A DNA stretch of 64,000 nt from Candidatus Hinthialibacter antarcticus (GTDB lineage: Bacteria > Hinthialibacterota > Hinthialibacteria > Hinthialibacterales > Hinthialibacteraceae). Shown here one piece after another: positions 50,892-59,478 of the stretch. Each line of letters starts with the position of its first letter. Position 1 is the stretch's first letter. The position numbers and the translations under genes were made by a program. A model generated the notes under the pieces. It saw only the letters and a list, made by a program, of their open reading frames with translations, ran no database searches and had not been told where the DNA came from. The stretch lies in NCBI GenBank assembly GCA_030765645.1, contig JAVCCE010000027.1, positions 1 through 64,000 on the forward strand, in the 5' to 3' direction.

Positions 50892-52001
50892 ATGAAGATC
50901 GCGATCCTATCGCTTTGGGCGCAAAAACTATTTGACGCAAGCGAAACGGCGCAGTTTGGCGGGGCGGAGCTACAGCTGTATCTGCTCGCCAATTTTCTTA
51001 CCAGTCAGTGCGGCGCCGAGGTGCGGTTTATCACGCGCGGCCAAGGCCCGTTTAAGCGTTTCACCACCGAAAGCGGCGTCGAAGTCTGGAAACTGCCCTA
51101 TCGCAAGACCTCCGCCGCGCGTTCGACGTTGGGCCTGTGGGACATGTACAAAGCGTGTCTCGACATAGATGCAGATGTTTACATTCAGCGCGGCGGCGGC
51201 GTTGAAACCGGCGTGGTCGCGTTCGCCGCTAAACAAAAAGGCCGCGCCTTTGCCTTTATGTGTTCGTCGGTTTGGGACGCCGACCGCGTACACGAACGTG
51301 AACGGGGAAGGCTATACGGCTCGCTCTATATGTTTGGGCTGCGAAACGCCGCGACCGTCATCGCCCAGACGCTTGATCAACAAAACCTGCTCCAGGAAAA
51401 TTATGGCCGCGACAGCCTGGTGTTGCGTTCCGCCCATGTTATCCCCGAGCGTCCGACGACGCCGACGGGCGCGGCCTTGTGGGTGGGCCGCTGCGATGAG
51501 TGCAAGCGACCCGGCCTTTTGCTTGATCTTGCCGAGGCATTGCCCGGTCATTCATTCACGATGGTATGTCCGCTGATTCACCCCAATAGCATTCGTCTGC
51601 AACTCTTTCAAGATATTCAGGAGCGCGCCAGCGCTATTGCCAATGTGACGTTCTATCCAGGCGTGTCGTTTGGCGAGACAGAGCATCTATTTGAACAACA
51701 CCGCATTTCAATCAATACGTCTGATAACGAGGGGTATCCCAATACCTTTGTGCAGTCGTTCAAGTGGGGGCGTCCGGTTGTGTCGCTCAACGTCAATCCA
51801 GACGAACTCCTCACCGAGAAAAGCTTAGGCGGTTGCGCAAACGGCGACCCGGCGCAATTGGTCAAAATCACCAGCGACCTGCTCAACAATGAAGAGGAAT
51901 GGCGCGCGCAAAGCGAAAACGCCCGCCGCTTCGCTGAAGAACAACACGACATCCAGCGCATTGGCCGACGGCTTTATGAGCACATCCAATCTTTTGTATA
52001 G
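50892..52001 (+). CDS. GT4-type glycosyltransferase
   Basis: 369 residues, GT-B fold. The N-terminal MKIAILSLWAQKLFDASETAQFGGAELQLYLLANFL has the acceptor-side glycine loop (FGGAE). The C-terminal half carries WVGRCDECKRPGLLLDLAEAL and the donor motif NTSDNEGYPNTFVQSFKWGRPVVSLN, i.e. the E-x7-E region of GT4. No membrane segments. Together with the divergent epimerase, a role in building a cell-surface glycan is likely; donor and acceptor sugars are unknown. Confidence 0.92.
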   Translation: MKIAILSLWAQKLFDASETAQFGGAELQLYLLANFLTSQCGAEVRFITRGQGPFKRFTTESGVEVWKLPYRKTSAARSTLGLWDMYKACLDIDADVYIQRGGGVETGVVAFAAKQKGRAFAFMCSSVWDADRVHERERGRLYGSLYMFGLRNAATVIAQTLDQQNLLQENYGRDSLVLRSAHVIPERPTTPTGAALWVGRCDECKRPGLLLDLAEALPGHSFTMVCPLIHPNSIRLQLFQDIQERASAIANVTFYPGVSFGETEHLFEQHRISINTSDNEGYPNTFVQSFKWGRPVVSLNVNPDELLTEKSLGGCANGDPAQLVKITSDLLNNEEEWRAQSENARRFAEEQHDIQRIGRRLYEHIQSFV

Positions 52002-52028
52002 CGCGAGTAAAAAGCCAATATCTTATTT

Positions 52029-52146
52029 AAGGTTCATCTGATAATTGAATACCTATCTTGATGAATAGCCATTATTTTGGTTACGAAAATGTATTCCGGT
52101 ATATCAAAAATTGACAAACCAAATCAGGCAGAGTTGTACCCATGCC
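52029..52146 (-). repeat. Dispersed nested-hairpin repeat, deletion derivative
   Basis: Read on the minus strand, the left arm GGCATGGGTACAACTCTGC runs straight into CTGATTTGG and the right flank, so the core and right arm are missing. The flank matches 57080-57179 with many substitutions over about 100 bases. The junction falls at a shared TGC, suggesting deletion between short repeats. The gap 52002-52236 holds no gene otherwise. Confidence 0.75.
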
Positions 52147-52236
52147 GTACGCAGCGAAAGACTAAGTATTTATGAGATGGTTCGAGAAATCTCAACTCAA
52201 ATTCTAAAAAAGCACCCAGTGCGGGGACAAATAAGC

Positions 52237-53454
52237 ATGATAAATCGCTTTTGCATTAATATATTGCCCCTTCTTTTTGCCGCAATGACTTTTTGCCCGG
52301 CGGTGATTGCAAACGAAAACGGCGCCTGGACGCGCCATACCGTCACGAGTGTCTCTCAGGGAGCAGACGGCGTCCGCTTGGTCGACGCCAATCACGACGG
52401 ATTGCTCGATATCGTCACGCCTTGGGAAGAAGGCGGCAAGATCAGCGTTTCGCTCCATCCCGGCGTTGAACATGTCCATCAACCGTGGCGAACCAAGATC
52501 ATCGCCGAGGTACCATCGCCCGAAGACGCCGTCTGGGCCGACCTCGACGGAGACGGGACTTATGAAGTCATCACCTGCGCCGAAGGAAAAGAGCGCTCGG
52601 TGTGGGTGCATTGGAACACCAGCGGCGGACCGCTGGGCGAATGGAAGTCAGAGCCGTTCCCGCAATTGCGCAACACCCAGCAATGGATGTATTGTCTCCC
52701 TGCGCAAGTGGATGGGCTTGACGGCGTTGATTTAGTAGTCGGTTCTAAGGGAAAAGACGGCTCAATCTGTTGGCTTCAGTCGCCCGCTGACCCAACCCGC
52801 CTCGAGGATTGGTCAGTGCATAAATTCTCAGACGCCGGCTGGATTATGTCGCTGATCGGGCAGACTAATCCGCAAGGGATTCTGAGCGATCTGTTCGTCA
52901 CAGACCGGAAAAACGACCTCCGCAGCGCAAAACAGTTTCATTTCTCTGATGATAAAAGCATTCAGGCCAATTTGTTCGGTTCTATAGGTAAAGAGGTTAT
53001 GTTTATGGACCTCGCCGACCTCGATCAAGATGATTCACTTGACGCCGTTGTCGCAACCTATGGCAACGAAATTGATATTCACAGGAAAATCAACAAGCAA
53101 GGCTGGAAATTTGCCGCCGAATCATGGACAATTAAAATGCCGCCCAATACAGGGACAGGCAAGAGCGTCGGCGTGGGCGATATCGACCTCGACGGCGATA
53201 TGGATATCGCCTTTACCTGTGGAAATGCACAAGATAAACGCGGCGTGATGTGGCTGTCGTATCGAGAAAGCCCGAAAGAAACCGAATGGGTTGCGCATGA
53301 CATCGGCGGGCTGGTCGGGACAAAATTCGACCGGCTGGAGATGCTCGATCTCGATCAAGACGGCGATCTTGACCTGTTGACCTGCGAAGAACGAGAAAAT
53401 TTAGGTGTAATCTGGTATGAAAATCCAACGAACTCATATAGGGAGATAAAATGA
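52237..53454 (+). CDS. Secreted VCBS/FG-GAP repeat protein
   Basis: 405 residues. ATG 52237 follows GGGGA and starts a signal peptide (CINILPLLFAAMTFCPAVIA); the open frame before it lies in the repeat region. At least five calcium-loop blades of the FG-GAP/VCBS type are visible: DANHDGLLDIVTP, DLDGDGTYEVITC, DLDQDDSLDAVVATYG, DIDLDGDMDIAFTCG and DLDQDGDLDLLTC. This is a beta-propeller likely to bind carbohydrate or protein outside the cell. The stop overlaps the esterase start by four bases, so the two are translated together and probably act on the same substrate. Confidence 0.92.
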   Translation: MINRFCINILPLLFAAMTFCPAVIANENGAWTRHTVTSVSQGADGVRLVDANHDGLLDIVTPWEEGGKISVSLHPGVEHVHQPWRTKIIAEVPSPEDAVWADLDGDGTYEVITCAEGKERSVWVHWNTSGGPLGEWKSEPFPQLRNTQQWMYCLPAQVDGLDGVDLVVGSKGKDGSICWLQSPADPTRLEDWSVHKFSDAGWIMSLIGQTNPQGILSDLFVTDRKNDLRSAKQFHFSDDKSIQANLFGSIGKEVMFMDLADLDQDDSLDAVVATYGNEIDIHRKINKQGWKFAAESWTIKMPPNTGTGKSVGVGDIDLDGDMDIAFTCGNAQDKRGVMWLSYRESPKETEWVAHDIGGLVGTKFDRLEMLDLDQDGDLDLLTCEERENLGVIWYENPTNSYREIK

Positions 53455-54326
53455 TTATTCGTCAAGTATTTTTGCTTGCGGTTATTTCGCTTAGTTTGAT
53501 GAATTTCGCCTCGGCGCAAGAAACCATTGTCCTTTGGCCAGACGGGGCGCCCGGCGCCATTGGCAGCGAAGACGCTGATATCCCCACCCTGACCGTTCAT
53601 CTGCCTGCGCAAGAGAAGAACACCGGCGCGGCGATTGTCGTCTGCCCCGGCGGCGGATACGGCCACCTGGCGATGGACCACGAGGGCGTACAAATCGCCG
53701 AATGGCTCAACAAAAACGGCATCGCGGCGTTTATTTTAAAATACCGCATCGCCCCGCGCTATAAACATCCGGCGCCGATTTCTGACGCCCAGCGCGCCCT
53801 TCGCATCGTACGCAGCCGCGCGGCGGAGTTCAAAATCAAGACAGACAAGATCGGCATCCTGGGTTTCTCAGCGGGAGGACACTTGGCTTCGACTGCGACC
53901 ACTCACTTTGATTCGGGCAAGGCGGACGCCGACAACGCAATTGAACAAGCTAGCTGCCGCCCTGATTTTTCCGTGTTGGTGTATCCGGTAATTACCATGA
54001 CAGACCCCTATACCCACAAAGGATCGCGTCGAAATTTGCTGGGCGAGAATCCATCGCCGGAGATGATTGAGTTTCTTTCCAATGAAAAGCAGATTACGGC
54101 TGAGACGCCGCCCGTGTTTATCTTTCAAACCAACGATGACACCTCTGTTCCGGCTGAGAACAGCGTCATGTTTTATCTGGGGCTGCGCAAACACAACATC
54201 CCCGCTGAGATGCACATCTATGAACCGGGTCGGCACGGCTTGGGCTTGGCGCAAAGCGAGCCAGCGTTATCAGACTGGCCAGACCGCTGTATCGAGTGGT
54301 TCAAGACGCGCAAAATCATCAAGTAG
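53451..54326 (+). CDS. Exported alpha/beta-hydrolase esterase (acetylxylan-esterase-like)
   Basis: 291 residues with a signal peptide (VFLLAVISLSLMNFASAQ). Catalytic elements: oxyanion GGGYGHLAMDHEG, nucleophile elbow GILGFSAGGHLAS, acid FQTNDDTSVPAEN and histidine GRHGLGLA. The early WPDGAPGAIGSEDADIPTL is typical of the BD-FAE/acetylxylan-esterase-like group that removes acetyl or feruloyl groups from plant polysaccharides. It is coupled to the upstream VCBS-repeat protein by an ATGA overlap, suggesting a secreted pair in polysaccharide breakdown. Confidence 0.92.
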   Translation: MIIRQVFLLAVISLSLMNFASAQETIVLWPDGAPGAIGSEDADIPTLTVHLPAQEKNTGAAIVVCPGGGYGHLAMDHEGVQIAEWLNKNGIAAFILKYRIAPRYKHPAPISDAQRALRIVRSRAAEFKIKTDKIGILGFSAGGHLASTATTHFDSGKADADNAIEQASCRPDFSVLVYPVITMTDPYTHKGSRRNLLGENPSPEMIEFLSNEKQITAETPPVFIFQTNDDTSVPAENSVMFYLGLRKHNIPAEMHIYEPGRHGLGLAQSEPALSDWPDRCIEWFKTRKIIK

Positions 54327-54618
54327 CCGGGGAGTGTCATTCAGTTCTTTCTTCCTTTGGGAGAACCTGCCTGCCGCAGGCAGGGACGGAGGATGAGGGC
54401 TTAAAATTTGCCTTGCGCAAAACGACATAAAAACCCTCACCCCAACCCTCTCCCGGTGGGAGAGGGAGCAGGACGAGAGTGTCATTACGAGGGAGCATCG
54501 CGATCGAAGTAATCTCACGCATCGAAAAGCGAGACCTGCCTACCGCAGGCCGGGGCTCAGCGATAGATACAGTCAAAATAACTGAATGCGGGCGCCTAGT
54601 GGAATTTCAAAATAAAAC
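54327..54618. repeat. Intergenic region made of small palindromic repeats
   Basis: No gene was found in these 292 bases. A perfect 19-base palindrome CCTGCCTGCCGCAGGCAGG (54366-54384) has a degraded copy at 54534-54553. A perfect CCCTCTCCC/GGGAGAGGG hairpin lies at 54446-54466 and a GTCATT...AATCTCACGC interspersed repeat at 54480-54521. The last 20 bases lead into the glycosyltransferase start, with only a weak GGAA as ribosome-binding site. Confidence 0.7.
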
Positions 54619-55380
54619 ATGCAAAAACTGACCGCGCTGATCTTGTCCTATAACGAAGAAGCCAACCTGCCCGACTGCCTGCAAAGCGTCCAATGGGCGG
54701 ACGAAATCTTCGTGGTCGATTCTTTTTCGACCGACCGCTCGGTTGAAATCGCCGAGTCGTTCGGCGCCCGGGTGGCGCAGCACGAATACCTCAACAACGC
54801 CGCCCAAAAAAATTGGGCGATCCCCCAATGTTCTCACGAATGGATCGTCATCGTCGAAGCCGACGAGCGCATGACCCCCGAACTGCGCCAGGAAATCGAA
54901 CAGCTGTTCGAGCAGCCCATGCAGCACGACGCCTACTTTGTCTATCGCCGCAATTTCGTCTTCGGACGCGAAGTGCGCCACGGCGGCTGGGACCGCGACA
55001 AGGCGGCGCGGCTCATTCACCGCCACTGCCGCTACGGCGAGCGCCAACTCGCAGCGGAAGTGGTCCTCGACAAGCCCGCCGGATGGCTGCGCGGGCGCAT
55101 GCCCCATTACCCCTACCGCGAGTTTGACCAGTTATACGCCAAGTTTCAGCGCTATACCTCTTGGGGCGCCATCGAACTCAACAAACAGGGCGTCCGCGCC
55201 AACTGGGTGAAGATTCTGCTGCATCCGCTTTGGGGGTTCTTTAAACAATATGTGCTGCGGCGCGGGTTTCTCGACGGCTACATAGGCTTGATTCTGGCCG
55301 GGCAAACCGCCAGCTACATATTCACTAAGTACGCTAAACTCTGGTACATTCAACAAATTGAAGAAAAAGTTGTAAGATAA
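54619..55380 (+). CDS. GT2-family glycosyltransferase (WaaE/KdtX-like)
   Basis: 253 residues, GT-A fold. [42 protein letters not shown] contains the nucleotide-binding start and [25 protein letters not shown] contains the EADE metal/donor motif. The C-terminal half ([40 protein letters not shown]) has amphipathic/membrane-contacting helices typical of the LPS-core heptose/glucose transferase group. It likely acts on a lipid-linked acceptor at the inner membrane. The next gene starts 34 bases on but is functionally unrelated. Confidence 0.92.
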   Translation: MQKLTALILSYNEEANLPDCLQSVQWADEIFVVDSFSTDRSVEIAESFGARVAQHEYLNNAAQKNWAIPQCSHEWIVIVEADERMTPELRQEIEQLFEQPMQHDAYFVYRRNFVFGREVRHGGWDRDKAARLIHRHCRYGERQLAAEVVLDKPAGWLRGRMPHYPYREFDQLYAKFQRYTSWGAIELNKQGVRANWVKILLHPLWGFFKQYVLRRGFLDGYIGLILAGQTASYIFTKYAKLWYIQQIEEKVVR

Positions 55381-55414
55381 ACCTTCAACCAAATTTCATG
55401 ATTGGCTTTTGAAT

Positions 55415-56425
55415 ATGAATGATGCAACCGAAATCTTACTCGACGTACAAAACCTAAAAACCCAATTCTTCACGGTTGACGGCGTAGGCCGCGCTGTTGA
55501 CGGCGTGTCGTTTCAAGTGAAGCGCGGCGAGACGCTTGGACTCGTGGGCGAATCAGGCTGCGGAAAAAGCATCACCTCGCTGTCAATCCTTCGGCTGGTT
55601 CCAAACCCGCCGGGGCGCATCGTTGACGGTAAGATTCTCTTCAAAGACCAAGACCTGTTGCAATGTTCCGAAAAAGAGATGCGCAAAATTCGCGGCAACC
55701 AGATTTCCATGATTTTCCAGGAACCCATGACCGCGCTCAACCCGGTATTTACCGTTGGCGAGCAGATCGCAGAGGTCTACCGCATCCACCGCCGCATGGG
55801 GCGGCGCGACGCCTTCAACGCCGCCGTTGAAATGATGGAAAAGGTGCGCATCCCCGCAGCGCCGCAACGCGCCAAAGAATACCCCCACCAACTCTCGGGC
55901 GGGATGCGGCAGCGCATCATGATCGCGATGGCGTTGGCCTGCGACCCGGACTTACTCATCGCCGACGAACCCACCACTGCGCTCGACGTGACCGTGCAGG
56001 CGCAGATATTGGCGCTGATGGACGACCTCAAAGAGCGCATGAACGCCTCAATTATTCTCATCACCCACGATTTGGGCGTTATCGCCGAAGTCGCCGACCG
56101 GGTGGCGGTGATGTACGCCGGGCAAATTGTCGAAGAATCGCCTGCGGAGATGATCTTCTCCGACCCGCAACACCCCTACACCCAGGGGCTGCTGCGCTCG
56201 ATTCCATCAATGACCGATGAAACCCAGGCGCGCCTCAATGTCATCAGCGGGACCGTGCCCAGCCCGTTTGCCTACCCGGACCATTGCCGCTTTGAGCCGC
56301 GTTGCGAGAAGCGCTTTGAACCGTGCGGTCAAGAAGTCTGCCCGGAGATCCAAACCGGAAACGGGCGCAGCGTACGCTGTTTTTTGCATGATGAAGAAAA
56401 AAAACGCCTGGTTGGCGCATCATAA
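55415..56425 (+). CDS. OppD/DppD-type ABC transporter ATPase, without permease genes nearby
   Basis: 336 residues from ATG 55415. It has a full ABC nucleotide-binding domain: [20 protein letters not shown] (Walker A), the Q-loop [16 protein letters not shown], signature [19 protein letters not shown], Walker [17 protein letters not shown] and the H-loop ILITHDLGV. The C-terminal oligopeptide/dipeptide extension ([14 protein letters not shown], then [21 protein letters not shown]) has the cysteines that hold an iron-sulfur site in DppD-type proteins. It would power peptide or oligosaccharide uptake. Its permeases, partner ATPase and binding protein are not in the window. Confidence 0.94.
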   Translation: MNDATEILLDVQNLKTQFFTVDGVGRAVDGVSFQVKRGETLGLVGESGCGKSITSLSILRLVPNPPGRIVDGKILFKDQDLLQCSEKEMRKIRGNQISMIFQEPMTALNPVFTVGEQIAEVYRIHRRMGRRDAFNAAVEMMEKVRIPAAPQRAKEYPHQLSGGMRQRIMIAMALACDPDLLIADEPTTALDVTVQAQILALMDDLKERMNASIILITHDLGVIAEVADRVAVMYAGQIVEESPAEMIFSDPQHPYTQGLLRSIPSMTDETQARLNVISGTVPSPFAYPDHCRFEPRCEKRFEPCGQEVCPEIQTGNGRSVRCFLHDEEKKRLVGAS

Positions 56426-56506
56426 AGAAATCGCTCTGCGGCGGTTGAACCCTGAGCGGGTTCCACTATAATTCTTCTCTGCGTAAATGAACTGGAGAAA
56501 AGAACC

Positions 56507-56704
56507 ATGAAGCAAGATATTCACCCAAAATATTACTTGACCCAAGTGCACTGCGCTTGCGGCAACTCATTTGAAGTCGGCGGCGGCGTGGACGAACTTA
56601 AAGTCGAAATTTGCTCGGCCTGCCATCCGTTTTATACCGGTAAGCAAAAACACGCCACCAAAGGCGGGCGCATTGAGCGCTTTAAGAAGAAATACGGTAT
56701 GTAA
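56507..56704 (+). CDS. rpmE: 50S ribosomal protein L31 (zinc-binding form)
   Basis: 65 residues. [25 protein letters not shown] and [14 protein letters not shown] carry the CxC and CxxC cysteines of the C+ zinc form of L31. The presence of four zinc ligands means this is the zinc-replete paralogue. A GGAG site precedes the ATG, and a strong terminator follows its stop by 30 bases, so it is a single-gene transcript. Confidence 0.98.
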   Translation: MKQDIHPKYYLTQVHCACGNSFEVGGGVDELKVEICSACHPFYTGKQKHATKGGRIERFKKKYGM

Positions 56705-56734
56705 TTCGTATTTCGTTTCGTATCGAACATCCCC

Positions 56735-56763
56735 CGGGACGGTCATTTGGCCGTCCCGTTTTT
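56735..56763 (+). terminator. Intrinsic terminator of rpmE
   Basis: The stem CGGGACGG/CCGTCCCG (56735-56742 with 56751-56758), eight-base loop, runs into TTTTT. Confidence 0.95.
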
Positions 56764-56934
56764 CGTTAACAACAAACATTGACCGCTTGTGTTATGTTTG
56801 GCGCCCTGCGGCGAAAACGACCGCACGTAATTCTGGTAACCGCTATAGACCCCAATGTCATTGACTTAAGGGGTGGCGAGCCAAGGCTGAATAAAATGAA
56901 GCCAGCCCTTGAAGTATTATTTGAATGTATCGCT

Positions 56935-57179
56935 TTATTTGGGTTCTTCCGTAAATTGGATACTTTTTTTATAAATTGAATTGAGATTTTGCTGCATGTG
57001 GCATGGGTACACCTCTGCTCGCTTCAGTGCGGGCTTTCAGGCCCTTATGCACAGGCGCTCCCAGAGTTGCACCCATGCCTATATTTGGTTTGTCAATTAT
57101 TGATACGCCGGGATACGTTTTCGTAATCAAAATCATGACCATCCATCAATGCAAGTACTCACTTACCGGATGAACCTTT
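56935..57179 (+). repeat. Dispersed nested-hairpin repeat, longest copy (both flanks)
   Basis: The hairpin 57000-57079 is 80 bases; its arms differ at two positions from perfect complementarity. The left flank 56935-56999 resembles 3460-3509. The right flank 57080-57179 matches window positions 30-128 almost exactly and 52029-52130 in diverged form. The unit therefore appears to be about 245 bp with the hairpin in its middle. It carries no open frame I would trust. Confidence 0.85.
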
Positions 57180-57194
57180 ATTTGTGCTGTTTTG

Positions 57195-57242
57195 AAATCC
57201 CCTCTGGCGCTTTCAACGCCGTCCCCCCCTAAAAAGGGGGGC
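57195..57242. repeat. C-rich/G-rich palindromic repeat (family 2)
   Basis: AATCCCCTCTGGCGC and the inner GGCGC...CGCC hairpin are followed by CCCCCCCTAAAAAGGGGGGC. It sits 16 bases after the end of the nested-hairpin repeat. Between it and 57345 only a degraded repeat tail (CTCTCTTAATTCGCTACGG, also seen at 36293) is visible. Confidence 0.75.
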
Positions 57243-57345
57243 TTAAAGTCTAAAGTCAATGACATTGCTATAGACCCTCTCTTAATTCGCTACGGCGGGA
57301 CGCGGCCTTTGTTCCGCCGCCGCCATTCACATACAATATCGGGTT

Positions 57346-58515
57346 ATGTCTTTTACTCTCTCATTCAACCAAATCGTTTCGGTGTGCACGGCGCGGGGCG
57401 GCGCGTTTGATTTCGCGGCGCAGCTGCTGCGCGATGAACTGCTATTGCGGGCGGATCTCGAAATCAACATTGCCGAATTTGAGGCTGCCAATCGCCGCAG
57501 CCATTTCGATATTCTGCTGTGCGACGCCGAGTCGACGCCGATGGACATCCAAAACCTGCTCGACCCGCCGCCAAAAATTCTACCGTACCCCGATTACGCC
57601 GAACATTATCACGTCAGTTTGCTGACCGAGTATGATGCGCCCACGCTGGTGTTGATGGCGGGCGCGCCGCAGGGGCTGACCTACGCCATTGGCTACCTGT
57701 TGCAACAACTGCGGGTCTATGACGACCGCATCGAAATCCCCGCGTTGAACCACACCCGGCGTCCGTTGAATCCCATGCGGGGGGGGTTGTATAAAGATGC
57801 GGCGCTGCCTGACGGGGCGCTCCAACAGCAGGCGCTTTGGGGAGACAATTGCGTCGGCGCGACCTCATTCACGTCCGCGCAAATAACGGCGGCGGATGCG
57901 CGCAAGATGAAGCGGGCGCTGTGCGGCCCGGCGCAAAGCGCAACAATTGACGGCGCCGACATCGCCTGTTTACAGATCGGGGCGGAGGTCGCGCCGAGCG
58001 TAAAGGCGGCGGTTTCGGTTGCGGAGCAAATAGAAACCTGGCTGGATACATCATCGCTGAACGAATCGCAGTTGGATGAACTCTTGCTGGCGCCGATGGG
58101 CGCGGCGCGGGCGCTGGCGCATAACGCTGAAGACGCGGGCTTTGGCCTCTTGCAGCGTGAGATGCCGCTGACCATGCAAATGATCGGGCTGTGCCGCCTG
58201 GAAGGCTCGCCGCCCAGCGAGTTGGCGCGACGCCGCGCGGAGGCCGCGCCGCTGATCTACGCTGCGTTAGGCGTTTCGACGCGCGAGCCTGAATGGGCGC
58301 GTTTTGTCTGGTCGGCGCTTTCGTGGTCGCCCATCTGCGACCTCGGAGAGATTTTTGAATCGTATGGACGGTGCTATCTTGGCGCAGAGGCCGCCGTCGA
58401 CGCGCGCCAGATTTTAGAACGCACTGAACCCGGCGACGAAACAAAAACGATGCTTGCGCAACTCGAAGCCAAAGTTCCCAAAGCAATGAAGGCGCTCGCC
58501 GCCCATCGGCTATAA
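57346..58515 (+). CDS. GH20/GH67-N-domain-like protein with a non-canonical C-terminal half
   Basis: 389 residues, no signal peptide. Residues about 35-140 follow the accessory domain found before GH20 and GH67 barrels: HFDILLCDAES, YHVSLLTEYDAPTLVLMAGAPQGLTYAIGYLLQQL, then IPALNHTRRPLNPMRGGLY, where P-x-R-G marks the usual entry to the catalytic barrel. After that the expected barrel motifs are not seen; the rest is helical and alanine-rich (ADARKMKRALCG, ELARRRAEAAPLIYAALG). It may be a degenerate or truncated glycosidase relative with a non-catalytic role. It lies 27 bases upstream of nagB, probably in one operon, which points to amino-sugar metabolism. Confidence 0.7.
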   Translation: MSFTLSFNQIVSVCTARGGAFDFAAQLLRDELLLRADLEINIAEFEAANRRSHFDILLCDAESTPMDIQNLLDPPPKILPYPDYAEHYHVSLLTEYDAPTLVLMAGAPQGLTYAIGYLLQQLRVYDDRIEIPALNHTRRPLNPMRGGLYKDAALPDGALQQQALWGDNCVGATSFTSAQITAADARKMKRALCGPAQSATIDGADIACLQIGAEVAPSVKAAVSVAEQIETWLDTSSLNESQLDELLLAPMGAARALAHNAEDAGFGLLQREMPLTMQMIGLCRLEGSPPSELARRRAEAAPLIYAALGVSTREPEWARFVWSALSWSPICDLGEIFESYGRCYLGAEAAVDARQILERTEPGDETKTMLAQLEAKVPKAMKALAAHRL

Positions 58516-58542
58516 CCCAAGCGGCCCAACAAGGGGAAGAAA

Positions 58543-59310
58543 ATGACGAACGCGATCCAACAAAAAAAATACGACCAATGCGATGTTCTTGTTTATGCAA
58601 ACGCTGTCGCGCTTGGCGAAGCGGCCGCCAAATACACCGCGCAGCGCATCCAGTCCACCATCGACGCGCAAGGACAGGCGCGGGTGATTTTTGCGACCGG
58701 CGCCTCGCAGTTTGAATTTTTGCAGGCGCTGGTGAAACACTCCATCGCGTGGGACAAAGTCGACGCCTTTCATTTGGATGAATATCTCGGCATCGCTGAC
58801 GATCACCCCGCCAGTTTTCGCTTATATTTAAAACAGCGGTTGTTTGATCTCGTCAAACCCCGCACCGTTAATCTGCTGAACGGGACGGCGGACGACCCTG
58901 AGGCGGAATGTGCGCGGTATTCCGAATTGTTATTGCAAGACGAAATTGACCTGGCTTGCATCGGTATCGGCGAAAATGGACACATTGCCTTTAATGATCC
59001 GCCGGTTGCCGATTTCCATGACCCGAAAATGGTGAAAGTGGTCGAGTTGGATGAAGCCTGCCGCCGACAACAGCATGGCGAAGGGTGGTTTCCAACGCTT
59101 AATGACGTGCCGACGCATGCGCTGACGCTGACGGTTACTGCGATTTTACGCAGCAAGGCGATCAGTTGCGTCGTGCCCGACGAGCGAAAAGCGCCCGCAG
59201 TCAAAGCCGCGCTAAGCGGCCCGGTTGAGACGGCGTGCCCGGCGTCGATTTTACGCAGCCATGCAAATGTGAATCTATGGCTGGATCAACCCGCATCGTC
59301 GTTGCTATAA
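58543..59310 (+). CDS. nagB: Glucosamine-6-phosphate deaminase (NagB family)
   Basis: 255 residues. It converts glucosamine 6-phosphate to fructose 6-phosphate and ammonia in the cytoplasm. Motifs are IFATGASQFEFLQALVKH (phosphate loop), VDAFHLDEYLGI with the catalytic aspartate, LACIGIGENGHIAFNDPP and the C-terminal ALSGPVETACPASILRSH. AAGGGG precedes the ATG. It follows the GH20-like protein closely. The family also contains 6-phosphogluconolactonases, but FHLDEY and GENGHIAFNDP favour NagB. Confidence 0.94.
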   Translation: MTNAIQQKKYDQCDVLVYANAVALGEAAAKYTAQRIQSTIDAQGQARVIFATGASQFEFLQALVKHSIAWDKVDAFHLDEYLGIADDHPASFRLYLKQRLFDLVKPRTVNLLNGTADDPEAECARYSELLLQDEIDLACIGIGENGHIAFNDPPVADFHDPKMVKVVELDEACRRQQHGEGWFPTLNDVPTHALTLTVTAILRSKAISCVVPDERKAPAVKAALSGPVETACPASILRSHANVNLWLDQPASSLL

Positions 59311-59478
59311 TGGGCAATATATTATAGATAAAGTTGCAAAAATTGTTTTCATTTCTTGAATTATTGAATGCACCCTGCCTGAATGGGATATGCACACCGT
59401 TGTTTGTTGCATATCTGTCTGGAAATTCTGTATCTCTGTCTGGTTCACCATTTACACTAATAGGCAAGGCGGCGGAAT

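Noticed and set aside
56779-56979. A 66-residue plus-strand frame after rpmE
   Set aside because: It runs into the left flank of the nested-hairpin repeat, lacks a ribosome-binding site and resembles nothing known.
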